Positions 32,082-40,433 of a DNA stretch of 64,000 bases are shown here, in pieces. How positions within the stretch are numbered: the stretch's first letter is position 1; the number at the start of each line of letters is the position of its first letter. This DNA comes from CAVUDO01 sp963740255 (lineage in GTDB: Bacteria > Actinomycetota > Actinomycetes > Mycobacteriales > Cryptosporangiaceae). A program made the translations under genes and the position numbers. The notes beneath the pieces are model-generated. The model saw only the letters and a program-made list of their open reading frames with translations. It was not told where the DNA came from and made no database searches. The stretch covers positions 496,001 to 560,000 of the forward strand of contig CAVUDO010000002.1 in the NCBI GenBank assembly GCA_963740255.1, written 5' to 3'.

Positions 32082-33340
32082 CCGCCAGTTTCACCGCCCC
32101 GAAGGGCACGTTCGACCTGCTGCCCCCGGACTCGGCCACGACGCTGGCCGTCCGCGAGGCGCTGGTGGCACCGCTGCGCACCGCCGGTTACGCCTACGTC
32201 GAGACCCCGATCTTCGAGGACACCGGCCTGTTCGCCCGGGGCGTCGGCGAGTCCACGGACGTGGTCGCCAAGGAGATGTACACGTTCGACGACCGCGGCG
32301 GCCGGTCGCTCACGCTGCGTCCGGAGCTCACCGCGGGCCTGATGCGGGCGTTCATCGAGCACAGGCTGCACGCGGGCCAGCTCCCCGTGAAGCTGTACGC
32401 GGTCGGCGCGGCGTTCCGCTACGAACGGCCGCAGGCGGGCCGGTACCGGCACTTCACCCAGGTCAACGTCGAGGCCATCGGCGTCGACGACCCCGCACTG
32501 GACGCCGAACTGGTGGCCCTGGCCGCCGAGGGCTACCGGGCGCTCGGACTGACCGAGCTGACGCTGCAGCTGACCTCGCTGGGCGACCGGACCTGCCGGC
32601 CCGCGTACCGGGAGAAGCTGCAGGCCTACCTCGCCGGCCTCGACCTGGACCCGGAGACCCGCCGGCGCGCCGATCTCAACCCGCTGCGGACGCTCGACGA
32701 CAAGCGGCCGGAACTGGCCGCGGCGCTGGCCGGCGCGCCCCTGATGGTCGACCACCTCTGCCCGGGGTGCCAGGCCCACTACGACGCCGTCCGCATCCAC
32801 CTCGCCGACCTCGGCGTGACCTGGACCGAGGCGCCGAGGCTGGTGCGGGGGCTGGACTACTACACCAAGACCACGTTCGAGTTCGTCCACGGCGGCCTCG
32901 GCGCGCAGTCCGCGGTCGGCGGCGGCGGACGGTACGACGGCCTGAGCGCCGCCCTGGGCGGTCCGGACCTCTCCGGGGTGGGTTACGCGGTCGGCGTGGA
33001 CCGGACGGTGCTCGCGATGCGGGCCGACGGCGTGCTGCCCGAGCCGCCCCCGCGGGTGGCGGTGTACGTCGTGCCGCTCGGTGACCAGGCGCGGCGCCGG
33101 GCGACGACGCTGGTCGCCGGGCTGCGTGCCGCCGGCGTCGCCGCCGACATGGCGTTCGGCACCCGCGGGCTCAAGGGCGCGATGAAGGCGGCCGACCGTT
33201 CCGGCGCGCGGTACGCGGTCGTGCTGGGCGAGCGGGACCTCGCCGACGGCAGCGTCCAACTCAAGGACCTCACCAGCGGCGAGCAGCGCCCAGTCGTGCT
33301 CACCGCGCTCACTCAGACCATCAAGGAGTTCCTTTCGTGA
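32078..33340 (+). CDS. hisS: Histidyl-tRNA synthetase
   Basis: 420 residues, a class IIa synthetase. APKGTFDLLPPDS at the start, motif 2 region AFRYERPQAGRYRHFTQVNVE, the histidine loop LVRGLDYYTKTTFEF and motif 3 AVGGGGRYDGL are intact. The C-terminal anticodon-binding domain (from about 325) starts VAVYVVPLGDQA. The GTG overlaps the stop of the MBL hydrolase gene. The 3' end overlaps the end of the convergent, IS-broken E1-like gene by 20 bases. In related genomes a bacterial-type aspS follows; here it does not. Confidence 0.97.
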   Translation: MTASFTAPKGTFDLLPPDSATTLAVREALVAPLRTAGYAYVETPIFEDTGLFARGVGESTDVVAKEMYTFDDRGGRSLTLRPELTAGLMRAFIEHRLHAGQLPVKLYAVGAAFRYERPQAGRYRHFTQVNVEAIGVDDPALDAELVALAAEGYRALGLTELTLQLTSLGDRTCRPAYREKLQAYLAGLDLDPETRRRADLNPLRTLDDKRPELAAALAGAPLMVDHLCPGCQAHYDAVRIHLADLGVTWTEAPRLVRGLDYYTKTTFEFVHGGLGAQSAVGGGGRYDGLSAALGGPDLSGVGYAVGVDRTVLAMRADGVLPEPPPRVAVYVVPLGDQARRRATTLVAGLRAAGVAADMAFGTRGLKGAMKAADRSGARYAVVLGERDLADGSVQLKDLTSGEQRPVVLTALTQTIKEFLS

Positions 33341-34471
33341 CCGGGATCGACCCGCAGGCAGGGCAGTCGGCGACGCGTGGCGCGGGAACGAAGTCGAACC
33401 GACCCTGGAAGACGCTGAAGGCGAGGTAGCCATCAACCATGAGGTCCCCGACCCCCGTGACCAGCTTCACGACCTCTGCCGCACCCAGGCAACCTGCGAT
33501 TCCGGTGGCTAGGCCGAAGACCGGGACGCTGCCGCCATGGCCGGTCGGCAGGTCGGGGAACGCACAAAGGAAGCACGCTGTCCTGCCCGGAAGGACAGCT
33601 TGCCCTCAGCCGGTCGAAGCAATTTCGCTGGTGAGGAGTTCGGCGAAGACTTCGGATGGCTTCTTCCAGCCGAGGATCTTACGGGGTCTGCCGTTGATTT
33701 CTCGGGCGACGGCCCAGAGGTAGTCGGGGTCGTCGGGGATCGGGGTGCCTTTCGGGAAGTACTCGCGCAGCCACCGGTTGGTGTTCTCGTTCGTGCCGCG
33801 TTCCCAGGGTGAATGCGGGTGGGCGAAGTAGACCTTGACCTGGCTGGCCAGGGTGAACGCGGCGTGGGCGGCCATTTCGGTGCCGCAGTCCCACGTCAAC
33901 GTCTTGAACAGTCGGGCGGGTAGGTCCACGGCCACGTCGATGAGGGCGTCTTTGAGCCCTTGGGAGTCTTTGCCGGCCGGCAACGGCACCGGGATGAGGT
34001 AGCGGCTGGTCCGCTCGACGAGGGTGCCCATCGCGGTCTTACCGGCTTGGCCGATGAGTAGGTCTCCTTCCCAATGCCCGGGCACCAACCGGTCGAGGGC
34101 TTCGGCCGGGCGTTCATCGATGCTGGTCATCGCCACGATCCGGACCCGAGAAGCTGGTGTGAGCCGACCGCGTTGGCGCCGCTGCGTACGGCCGGACCGC
34201 AGCTTGACCTGCCGGTCAGCCAGGGCACGCAACTCACCCTTGGGGCGGGCGTAGATCCAGTCATAGACCGCCTGATGCGAGATCGTCACCGGCCCAGCGT
34301 CGCCGCTGACCGGCTCGGACTTCAACTCCGCGGCGACCTGCTGCGGCGAGAACGACCGGGCCATCAACCCCGTCACCGTCTCCCGCAACACCGGATCGGC
34401 GTCGAGCTTGCGCACCTTGGGCCGGCACCGACGCCCGGCCGCCCGCGCCTGCGCGGCGTGTCCCCGATACC

Positions 34472-35916
34472 GGCTCTTCGAAGTTGACCGGGCTGGCGGG
34501 GTTTCGGCGCGTCTGACGCGTTGGGGCTCGTGGCCTCTGAACACTGGCTGTTCCTACGCAGTCAGGAACGAGGCCACGAGCTTGAGCAACGGTACGTCGT
34601 TGCTGCTCGGCTTGCAGGGCGTCACGGTGGACCGTGTCGTGCTGCGGGTCGACGGCACCCGGGAAGTGCATGTGTCCACATCGGATCTAGCGGCGGCGGG
34701 TTGTCCGTCGTGCGGGGAACTCTCGACCTCGCCGAAGCAGTGGGTGAGCACCCGGCCGCGGGACCTGCCGTACGGGGAGGCGCCGCTGGTGGTGGTGTGG
34801 CGCAAACGGCGGTGGCGGTGCCAGTCGGCGGGGTGCCCGGTCGGGTCGTTCACCGAGTCGATCCCGGAGGTGCCGGCTCGGGCCAGGGTGACCGGCCGGG
34901 TGCGCCGGGCGATCGGGGCGGCGGTCGGGGACGCGAACCGGGCGGTCAGTGAGGTCGCCGGGGCGTTCGGGGTGTCTTGGCCGACCGCGCACGCCGCGGT
35001 CATCGACGCGGCCGCGGCGGCGCTGCACGAGGCGCAACCCACGACGGTGCTGGGGGTCGATGAGACCCGCCGGGGTAAGCCCCGGTGGGAACCCGACCCG
35101 GTCACCGGCCGGTGGACCCGGATCGACCGGTGGGACACCGGCTTCGTCGACCTGGCCGGCGTCCAGGGCCTGTTAGGGCAGGCCACCGGGCGGACGAAGG
35201 CGACGGTGGTGGACTGGCTGGGCGGGCAGACGCCGCAGTTCCGGGCCGCGATCCGCTACGTGGTGATCGACCCAGCGGCGGTCTACCGCTCGGCGATCAC
35301 CGCCGACCTCCTTCCGAACGCGCAGGTTGTGGTCGACCATTTCCACCTGGTCAAGCTGGCCAACGACGCGCTCACCGACGTCCGCCGCCGCCAGACCTGG
35401 GCCCTGCGCGGACGGCGGGGCCGCAGACTCGACCCGGAGTGGGCCAACCGGCGGCGGCTACTCACCGGAGCTGGCCGCCTCACCGAGAAGTCGTTCACCC
35501 GGATGTGGAATGAGCTGCTCACCCACGACCCGACCGGGCAGATCCTCACCGCCTGGATCGCCAAGGAAGAACTACGCAGCCTGCTCGCCCTCGCCCGCAC
35601 CGACCCGGCCCGTCACCTCGTCCGGGCCCGCCTCGGCGACTTCTACACCTGGTGCTCCCGCGCCGACATTCCCGAACTGCACCGCCTCGCCACCACCGTG
35701 GAGAACTGGTGGCCCGAGATCGAACGGTTCATCCAGACCGGCCTGACCAACGCCCGGACCGAGGCCATCAACCGCGTCATCAAAGACGTCGGACGACGCG
35801 CCTGCGGATTCCGCAACCCCGACAACCACCGCCGCCGAGTACGGTTCCACTGCACCCGGAACACACGCCGAGTGCCAGCCACACCAGCGGCCAAGCCCGC
35901 CTAAGTTCGAAGAGCC
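34472..35916 (+). mobile_element. ISL3-family insertion sequence (1445 bp), complete
   Basis: Terminal inverted repeats GGCTCTTCGAA (34472-34482) and TTCGAAGAGCC (35906-35916) are exact. An 8-bp target duplication CCGATACC flanks it (34464-34471 and 35917-35924), the size known for ISL3. It lies inside the IS30 transposase gene in the opposite orientation and carries one transposase. Confidence 0.95.
34582..35904 (+). CDS. ISL3-family transposase
   Basis: About 440 residues from a TTG at 34582 preceded by AGGAACGAGG. An N-terminal zinc-finger-like region has CPSCG and CQSAGCPVGSF; a helix-turn-helix VAGAFGVSWPTAHAAV follows, then the DDE domain with VLGVDETRRGKPRW, YVVIDPAAVYRSAI, NAQVVVDHFHLVKLAND and TEAINRVIKDVGRRACGF near the end. 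It appears intact and possibly active. The frame is open to 34408, but that part lies outside the element. Confidence 0.9.
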   Translation: MSNGTSLLLGLQGVTVDRVVLRVDGTREVHVSTSDLAAAGCPSCGELSTSPKQWVSTRPRDLPYGEAPLVVVWRKRRWRCQSAGCPVGSFTESIPEVPARARVTGRVRRAIGAAVGDANRAVSEVAGAFGVSWPTAHAAVIDAAAAALHEAQPTTVLGVDETRRGKPRWEPDPVTGRWTRIDRWDTGFVDLAGVQGLLGQATGRTKATVVDWLGGQTPQFRAAIRYVVIDPAAVYRSAITADLLPNAQVVVDHFHLVKLANDALTDVRRRQTWALRGRRGRRLDPEWANRRRLLTGAGRLTEKSFTRMWNELLTHDPTGQILTAWIAKEELRSLLALARTDPARHLVRARLGDFYTWCSRADIPELHRLATTVENWWPEIERFIQTGLTNARTEAINRVIKDVGRRACGFRNPDNHRRRVRFHCTRNTRRVPATPAAKPA

Positions 35917-36670
35917 CCGATACCCGTCCCGGCCGCCGTGACGGCGTCGCTCCCGCGACACCACCGACGCACACCGCCCGACCCCGATCGCGATCTGCTT
36001 GTTCGACGCCCCCTCGGCCAGCCCCCTGGAAATCTCCTCCCGCTCGACCAACGTCAACAACCGGCGCACACCCACCACCAAGACCTCCCACGACGCTCAC
36101 ACCAACGCCGAGAGTCCTACCAGGACAGACCGACACGATTGCTTCGACCGGCTGAGGGCAAGCAGTGATCACGTAGCCGTAGTTGTATTGGGCGCTGGCG
36201 TGGACCATGGGCACGTTGGCGTCGAGGCAGTACGCGTTACAGACCAGGCGCCCGCGCAGCGAGTCACCGCCTTCGATGACCACGTCGTAACCGTCGAGGA
36301 GCGCGTGTATGTTCTCGGGTTCGACCTTCGCGTCGACCGCTTCGATCGCCACGTCTCCGTTGAGTTCGCCGAGTCGCTCGGCCGCTGCTGCTGCCTTGTT
36401 CCTACCGATGTCAGCAGTCGTATAGAGGATCTGTCGGTTGAGATTGCTCAGCTCGACTCGGTCGAAATCAATGATTCGGAGCCTGCCGATTCCTGCCGCC
36501 ACCAAGTAGTAGAGCATTGAGGATTTCACTCCACCCGCCCCGATGGATACGACGCGGGCACCGCGAAGGTGCTTCTGCTTTCCGGCCCCAACTGCGGCAT
36601 GAGCTCTTGGCGGTTGTACCGGGAGTCCTCGAACAGCACGTTACCGCCTCAGTTGTGGAACCGAAGCAGG

Positions 36671-36946
36671 TCAGCCGTCACAGGGCAGCGCGGCGAGGAT
36701 GGTCACGGACTCGGTGCCCGACATTGGCAATTCGCCAGACGCTACGCACCCTTCGACGAGAACCTTGGTGCTGCGCCGGGGGGAGCCGTCCGGGTGCGTG
36801 AGGGCTTCGGACAGGCGTGGACTGCGTCGCGCCAGTTCTCTCACCACATCGCTGGCCGTTGGGTCGGCGGGCACGGCAAGTGTCACCCGCGAAATTCCAA
36901 GCACTGCCTCCGGGTACCCGCGAAGTCCGACCTCGAGTGTGTTCAT
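36671..36946 (-). CDS. Beta-grasp (MoaD/ThiS-like) small protein
   Basis: 91 residues. ISRVTLAVPADPTASDVVRELARR, then LSEALTHPDG and KVLVEGCVASGELPMSGTES, form the order of strands and helix seen in MoaD/ThiS/ubiquitin-like sulfur carriers. It ends SVTILAALPCDG, not in the usual GG, so a carrier thiocarboxylate at a C-terminal Gly is plausible but unproven. GAGGCAGGGTC precedes the ATG. The E1-like gene follows 31 bases on, the classical partner that adenylates such tails. Base composition is lower in GC than the flanks. It is divergent from the AspRS gene. Confidence 0.7.
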   Translation of the reverse strand: MNTLEVGLRGYPEAVLGISRVTLAVPADPTASDVVRELARRSPRLSEALTHPDGSPRRSTKVLVEGCVASGELPMSGTESVTILAALPCDG

Positions 36947-37062
36947 GACCCTGCCTCAGTCCGCCGTACGCCCGCTACAGATTGCAAGCGCTACCTGACA
37001 GAAGGTACCGGAGTTGGCGTTGCCGTGGCGGGCATCGGGCGAGAACCCCGTCGCCGGACGAG

Positions 37063-37068
37063 TAGCCT
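37063..37068 (+). promoter_or_regulatory. Probable -10 box of the archaeal-type AspRS gene
   Basis: TAGCCT, with a GAGGG ribosome site (37106-37110) 7 bases before the ATG at 37118. The 171-base divergent region (36947-37117) contains no other recognisable element. Confidence 0.4.
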
Positions 37069-37117
37069 GACGGGACCCGAGGCTGGCCCACGACGGACGT
37101 GATGTGAGGGATGTTCT

Positions 37118-38425
37118 ATGAGGAGGACGTTGATCCGGGACTGCCGGGAGGCAATCGGGGAGACGGTCACCGTCTGCGGGTGGGTCCATGCGCTCCGCCT
37201 CCAGCGGAAGATGCAGTTCGTCATCATTCGTGACCACACGGGCCTGCTACAGCTCACGCACCGGCGCGGTGGCGAAGGCGACGACCTGGAGCAGCGTCTT
37301 GAGGATCTGTCCCCCGAGTCGACCGTACGCATCACGGGGACGGTCGTGGAGAACCCGGTCGTCAACCTCGGCGGCATAGAGCTTGTGCCCTTGTCGGTCG
37401 ACGTGGTCGCCAAGGCCGAGACTCCGCTACCCATCGATGAGAACACCAACCTCGACCAGCGGCTCGACTGGCGGTTCCTCGACCTGCGCCGGCCGGAACA
37501 GCGGCTCGTCTTCGAGGTGCAGACGACTGTCGAAGCAGCGATGCGCGAGGTCGCCTACCGCGAAGGTTTCACGGAACTGCACACACCCAAGCTCATGGGT
37601 ACAGCGTCAGAGTCCGGGGCCGAGGTCTTTGCCGTGAGGTACTTCGACCGCACTGCCTACCTCGCCCAGAGCCCTCAGTTCTACAAGCAGACCGCCATCG
37701 CAGCGGGAATCGACAGAGTGTTCGAGATCGGCCCGGTATTTCGTGCCGAGCCTTCCTTCACCAGCCGGCACTCGACAGAATTCACCGGCGTCGATGCGGA
37801 GATCGCCTGGATCGACGGAGTCGAGGACGTCATGGGCTTCGAGGAGCGGATGCTCGCCCACGTGGTAGCCCGCGTCGTGGACGAGCACGGTCCTTCGATC
37901 ACCCGTCTGCTCGGCGAGGATCTTGTGGTCCCATCGCTACCGTTTCCTCGAATCACGATGGCCGACGCCGTGGGCTGGATGCGCGAGTCCGGGTGGGACC
38001 CGGACGGCATTCGGAACGACCTCGACCCCGAAGGCGAGCGGGCACTGTCCAAGAAGATCGCGGAGAAGTACGGCCACGACTTCGCCTTCGTTACGCACTT
38101 CCCAAGCAGCGTCCGGCCCTTCTACCACCTACGTTCACCGGAGGATCCCACCACCACGGAAAGCTTCGACCTGCTCTGGAAGGGGATTGAGATCACGACC
38201 GGAGCGCAGCGCGAGCACCGCTACGAAGTCCTCTGCGCGCAAGCGCGGGAGAAGGGCTTGGACCTCGAACCGCTCACGCCGTACCTCAACTGCTTCCGGT
38301 TCGGTGTGCCGCCCCACGGTGGCCTGGGTCTTGGCCTGAGCCGCCTCTTGATGGTCCTGCTCGGGCTCGATTCGATCCGCGAAGCCACCTTCCTCTTCCG
38401 TGGCCCCAACCGTCTCGAACCGTAG
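37118..38425 (+). CDS. Aspartyl-tRNA synthetase of the archaeal/eukaryotic type
   Basis: 435 residues. N-terminal OB-fold anticodon domain (VTVCGWVHALRLQRKMQFVI, FVIIRDHTGLLQ), then the class IIb catalytic core with LDWRFLDLRRPEQ, FTELHTPKLMGTASESGAE, FDRTAYLAQSPQFYKQ, motif 2 IGPVFRAEPSFTSRH and motif 3 GLGLGLSRLLMVLLGL. This is the 430-440-residue form known from archaea and some bacteria (AspRS2), lacking the GAD insertion of the roughly 590-residue bacterial enzyme. Such enzymes may charge tRNA-Asp only, or tRNA-Asn as well. It stands between hisS and rarA, the normal place of aspS. GC content is clearly lower than in rarA. Own promoter and ribosome site. Confidence 0.93.
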   Translation: MRRTLIRDCREAIGETVTVCGWVHALRLQRKMQFVIIRDHTGLLQLTHRRGGEGDDLEQRLEDLSPESTVRITGTVVENPVVNLGGIELVPLSVDVVAKAETPLPIDENTNLDQRLDWRFLDLRRPEQRLVFEVQTTVEAAMREVAYREGFTELHTPKLMGTASESGAEVFAVRYFDRTAYLAQSPQFYKQTAIAAGIDRVFEIGPVFRAEPSFTSRHSTEFTGVDAEIAWIDGVEDVMGFEERMLAHVVARVVDEHGPSITRLLGEDLVVPSLPFPRITMADAVGWMRESGWDPDGIRNDLDPEGERALSKKIAEKYGHDFAFVTHFPSSVRPFYHLRSPEDPTTTESFDLLWKGIEITTGAQREHRYEVLCAQAREKGLDLEPLTPYLNCFRFGVPPHGGLGLGLSRLLMVLLGLDSIREATFLFRGPNRLEP

Positions 38426-38504
38426 CCCCGTGTAAGGCATCCACGAGGTGAATGACGGGCAGCGATGGCCGGGCGCGGAGCCCGGAGTCGTCGGCGGGCG
38501 CGGG

Positions 38505-38510
38505 TAGGGT
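38505..38510 (+). promoter_or_regulatory. -10 box of rarA (leaderless)
   Basis: TAGGGT, 6 bases before the GTG at 38517. Confidence 0.55.
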
Positions 38511-38516
38511 CCGGCT

Positions 38517-39965
38517 GTGGAAGCCGAGAGCCTGTTCGACGCGGCCGGGGTCGAGGCCGCCGCGGCCGGCGCACCGCTGGCCGTCCGGATGCGCCCGCGC
38601 ACACTGGACGAACTGGTCGGGCAGGGCCACCTGCTCGCGCCCGGGACCCCGCTGCGCCGGCTGGTCGAGGGCGACGCGCCGATCTCGCTGATCCTCTGGG
38701 GCCCGCCGGGGTCGGGGAAGACCACGATCGCGCGGATCGTCTCCGGGGCCACCAGCCGCCGGTTCGTCCAGCTCTCCGCGCTCTCGGCCGGGGTGAAGGA
38801 CGTCCGGGCGGTGATCGAGGAGGCCCGCCGGGAGCTGGGCTTCTCCGGCCGGCAGACCGTGCTGTTCATCGACGAGGTGCACCGCTTCTCCAAGACGCAG
38901 CAGGACTCGCTGCTCTCCGCGGTGGAGGACCGCACGGTCACGCTGGTCGCGGCCACCACGGAGAACCCGTCGTTCTCGGTCGTCTCGCCGCTGCTGTCCC
39001 GGTCGCTGGTGCTCACCCTGGAGCCGCTGACCGACGACGACGTCCGGTTGGTGGTGCGGCGCGCGCTGACGGACGAGCGGGGTCTGGCCGGGGCGGTGGT
39101 CCTGGCTGCCGGCGCGGAGGAGCACGTGGTGCGCCTGGCCGCCGGCGACGCCCGGCGGGCGCTCACGGCGCTGGAGGCGGCCGCGGGCTCGGCGATCGCG
39201 TCGGGGGACGCCGAGATCGACCTGGCCACCGTCGAGGCCGCGGTCGACAAGGCGGCCCTGCAGTACGACCGCGCCGGCGACGCCCACTACGACGTGATCA
39301 GCGCGTTCATCAAGAGCATGCGAGGCTCCGATGTAGACGCCGCGCTGCACTGGCTGGCCCGGATGCTGGCGGCCGGGGAGGACCCGCGGTTCGTGGCCCG
39401 GCGGCTGGTGATCTTCGCCAGCGAGGACGTCGGGATGGCCGACCCGGCGGCGCTCCCCGTGGCGGTCGCGGCGGCGCAGGCGGTGGCGCTGATCGGCATG
39501 CCCGAGGTGCGGATCAACCTGGCCCAGGCCGTGATCCATCTGGCCACCGCACCCAAGTCAAACGCTGTGATCGTCGGCGTGGACGCCGCGCTGGCCGATG
39601 TCGAGTCGGGGCGCACGGGCCCGGTGCCGCCCGCGTTGCGCGATGCGCACTATCCGGGGGCCCGCGCGCTCGGTCACGGCAGCGGGTACCGCTATCCGCA
39701 CTCCGACCCCGCCGGCGTGGTCACGCAGCAGCACGCCCCAGACGTGGCGAACGTCCGGGACTACTACGTCCCGACTACGCACGGTGCCGAGCGGGAGGTC
39801 GCCCAACGACTGCCGCGGCTCCGGGCGATCGTCCGCGGCACGCCGCCAGCGGGAGCGCCCGACTCCTCCGCCGCACCGTCGACAGCCGAGGCCGACACCC
39901 CCGAGACGCCGTCGCCGGCCGAGGCCGACGTGCGGTCCAAGCCGGACAAAGGGGTAGGGTCGTGA
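38517..39965 (+). CDS. rarA: Replication-associated recombination protein RarA (MgsA, AAA+ ATPase)
   Basis: 482 residues. AAA+ ATPase related to clamp loaders and RuvB, acting at stalled forks. PLAVRMRPRTLDELVGQGHLL, Walker A WGPPGSGKTTIAR, Walker B VLFIDEVHRFSKTQQDSLL (as LFIDEVHRFSKTQ), sensor ATTENPSFSV and the C-terminal KAALQYDRAGDAHYDVISAF followed by SMRGSDVDAALHWLARML are typical. GTG start 6 bases after a TAGGGT box. The C-terminal tail is Ala/Pro/Glu-rich. Conserved neighbour of alaS in actinobacteria. Confidence 0.95.
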   Translation: MEAESLFDAAGVEAAAAGAPLAVRMRPRTLDELVGQGHLLAPGTPLRRLVEGDAPISLILWGPPGSGKTTIARIVSGATSRRFVQLSALSAGVKDVRAVIEEARRELGFSGRQTVLFIDEVHRFSKTQQDSLLSAVEDRTVTLVAATTENPSFSVVSPLLSRSLVLTLEPLTDDDVRLVVRRALTDERGLAGAVVLAAGAEEHVVRLAAGDARRALTALEAAAGSAIASGDAEIDLATVEAAVDKAALQYDRAGDAHYDVISAFIKSMRGSDVDAALHWLARMLAAGEDPRFVARRLVIFASEDVGMADPAALPVAVAAAQAVALIGMPEVRINLAQAVIHLATAPKSNAVIVGVDAALADVESGRTGPVPPALRDAHYPGARALGHGSGYRYPHSDPAGVVTQQHAPDVANVRDYYVPTTHGAEREVAQRLPRLRAIVRGTPPAGAPDSSAAPSTAEADTPETPSPAEADVRSKPDKGVGS

Positions 39966-39998
39966 TGCCCCGCTCCCGGTGATGGAGGAGAACCTCAG

Positions 39999-40433
39999 GT
40001 GTCTGGTGGCGAGATTGCGGCGCTCATCGCGGCCATCGCGTTCGTACTGCTGGTGGGAGCCCTCGCGGTCCCGATCCTCAAGCTCGGCCGGACGGTGGAC
40101 GCGGCCACCCGCGCGATCACCGAGCTGACCGACCAGGCCACGCCGATCCTGGCCAGTGTGCACGTGACGGTCGACGGTGTGAACGAGACGTTGCACGGCG
40201 TGAACCACCAGCTGGAGAAGGTGGACACGCTCACCGACCACGTCGCGACGGTCACCGGCAACGTGTCGACCCTCAGCTCGTTGTTCGCCTCCACACTCGG
40301 CGGTCCGCTGGTCAAGGTGGCGGCGCTGAGCTACGGGCTGCGGTCGGCCGTGAAGGCGCGCAAGCGCGGCGAGGTGGAGCGCGAGGTGCGGTCGGAGCTG
40401 AAGTCGCGGCGGGGCCGCCGGCGGAGCGCCTGA
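39999..40433 (+). CDS. DUF948-type membrane-anchored protein
   Basis: 144 residues. One N-terminal helix (about residues 5-27, IAALIAAIAFVLLVGALAVP), then a long amphipathic region with LGRTVDAATRAITELTDQATPIL and TDHVATVTGNVSTLSSLFAST, consistent with a coiled-coil or methyl-accepting-like rod. The C-terminus is basic. Family function is unknown. GGAGGAG ribosome site before the GTG. Its stop overlaps the next start, and both lie in the rarA-alaS interval as in other actinobacteria. Confidence 0.85.
   Translation: MSGGEIAALIAAIAFVLLVGALAVPILKLGRTVDAATRAITELTDQATPILASVHVTVDGVNETLHGVNHQLEKVDTLTDHVATVTGNVSTLSSLFASTLGGPLVKVAALSYGLRSAVKARKRGEVEREVRSELKSRRGRRRSA

Larger units (their letters stand above)
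33606..36081 (-). pseudogene. IS30-family transposase split by an ISL3-family element
   Basis: The N-terminal part (from about 36081 or a GTG just after) has LTLVEREEISRGLAEGASN and VVSRERRRHGGRDGYRG, the IS30 helix-turn-helix. The C-terminal part (34463 down to 33606) carries the DDE catalytic core: PGHWEGDLLIG, LTWDCGTEMA, YFAHPHSPWERGTNENTNR and REINGRPRKILGW. The break is at YRG; deleting the ISL3 element and one TSD restores RDGYRGHAAQ in frame. So the transposase was intact when the second element landed. Stop codon lies in the terminal inverted repeat. Confidence 0.92.
33600..36161 (-). mobile_element. IS30-family insertion sequence (about 1.1 kb, itself interrupted)
   Basis: Perfect 24-bp terminal inverted repeats start TTGCCCTCAGCCGGTCGAAG at 33600 and are mirrored at 36138-36161. 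A 2-bp target duplication GC flanks it (33598-33599, 36162-36163), as expected for IS30. Without the nested ISL3 element and one copy of its target duplication the length is 1109 bp. The target is the E1-like gene. Confidence 0.93.
33321..36639 (-). pseudogene. E1-like (ThiF/MoeB/MccB superfamily) adenylyltransferase, interrupted by nested IS elements
   Basis: Reads on the minus strand from a GTG at 36639 (GAGGCGG ribosome site). Landmarks are FEDSRYNRQELMPQLG, nucleotide loop VSIGAGGVKSSMLYYLVAAG, FDRVELSNLNRQILY, VEGGDSLRGRLVCNAY as IEGGDSLRGRLV, and YNYGYVITA up to the IS30 end at 36161. It resumes beyond 33600 with VLPGRTACFLCAFPDLP and runs to VADCPACGSIPVTKGTP, stop 33321. CFLC and CPAC are the zinc cysteine pairs. 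Removing the element joins the two halves in frame. One base is also missing near 36590, in a run of G between LG and KQKHLRG. It follows a beta-grasp gene by 31 bases and probably adenylated that protein's C-terminus. Confidence 0.85.

Noticed and set aside
33439..33723. 94-residue gene downstream of hisS on the plus strand
   Set aside because: It is the reverse side of the E1 C-terminus and the IS30 end; the ACPQPVEAI match at both ends is just the terminal inverted repeat.
36671..36946. MccA-type peptide gene ending in Asn next to the E1-like gene
   Set aside because: The only small upstream gene is a 91-residue beta-grasp protein ending in Gly; no short Asn-terminated peptide with a ribosome site was seen.
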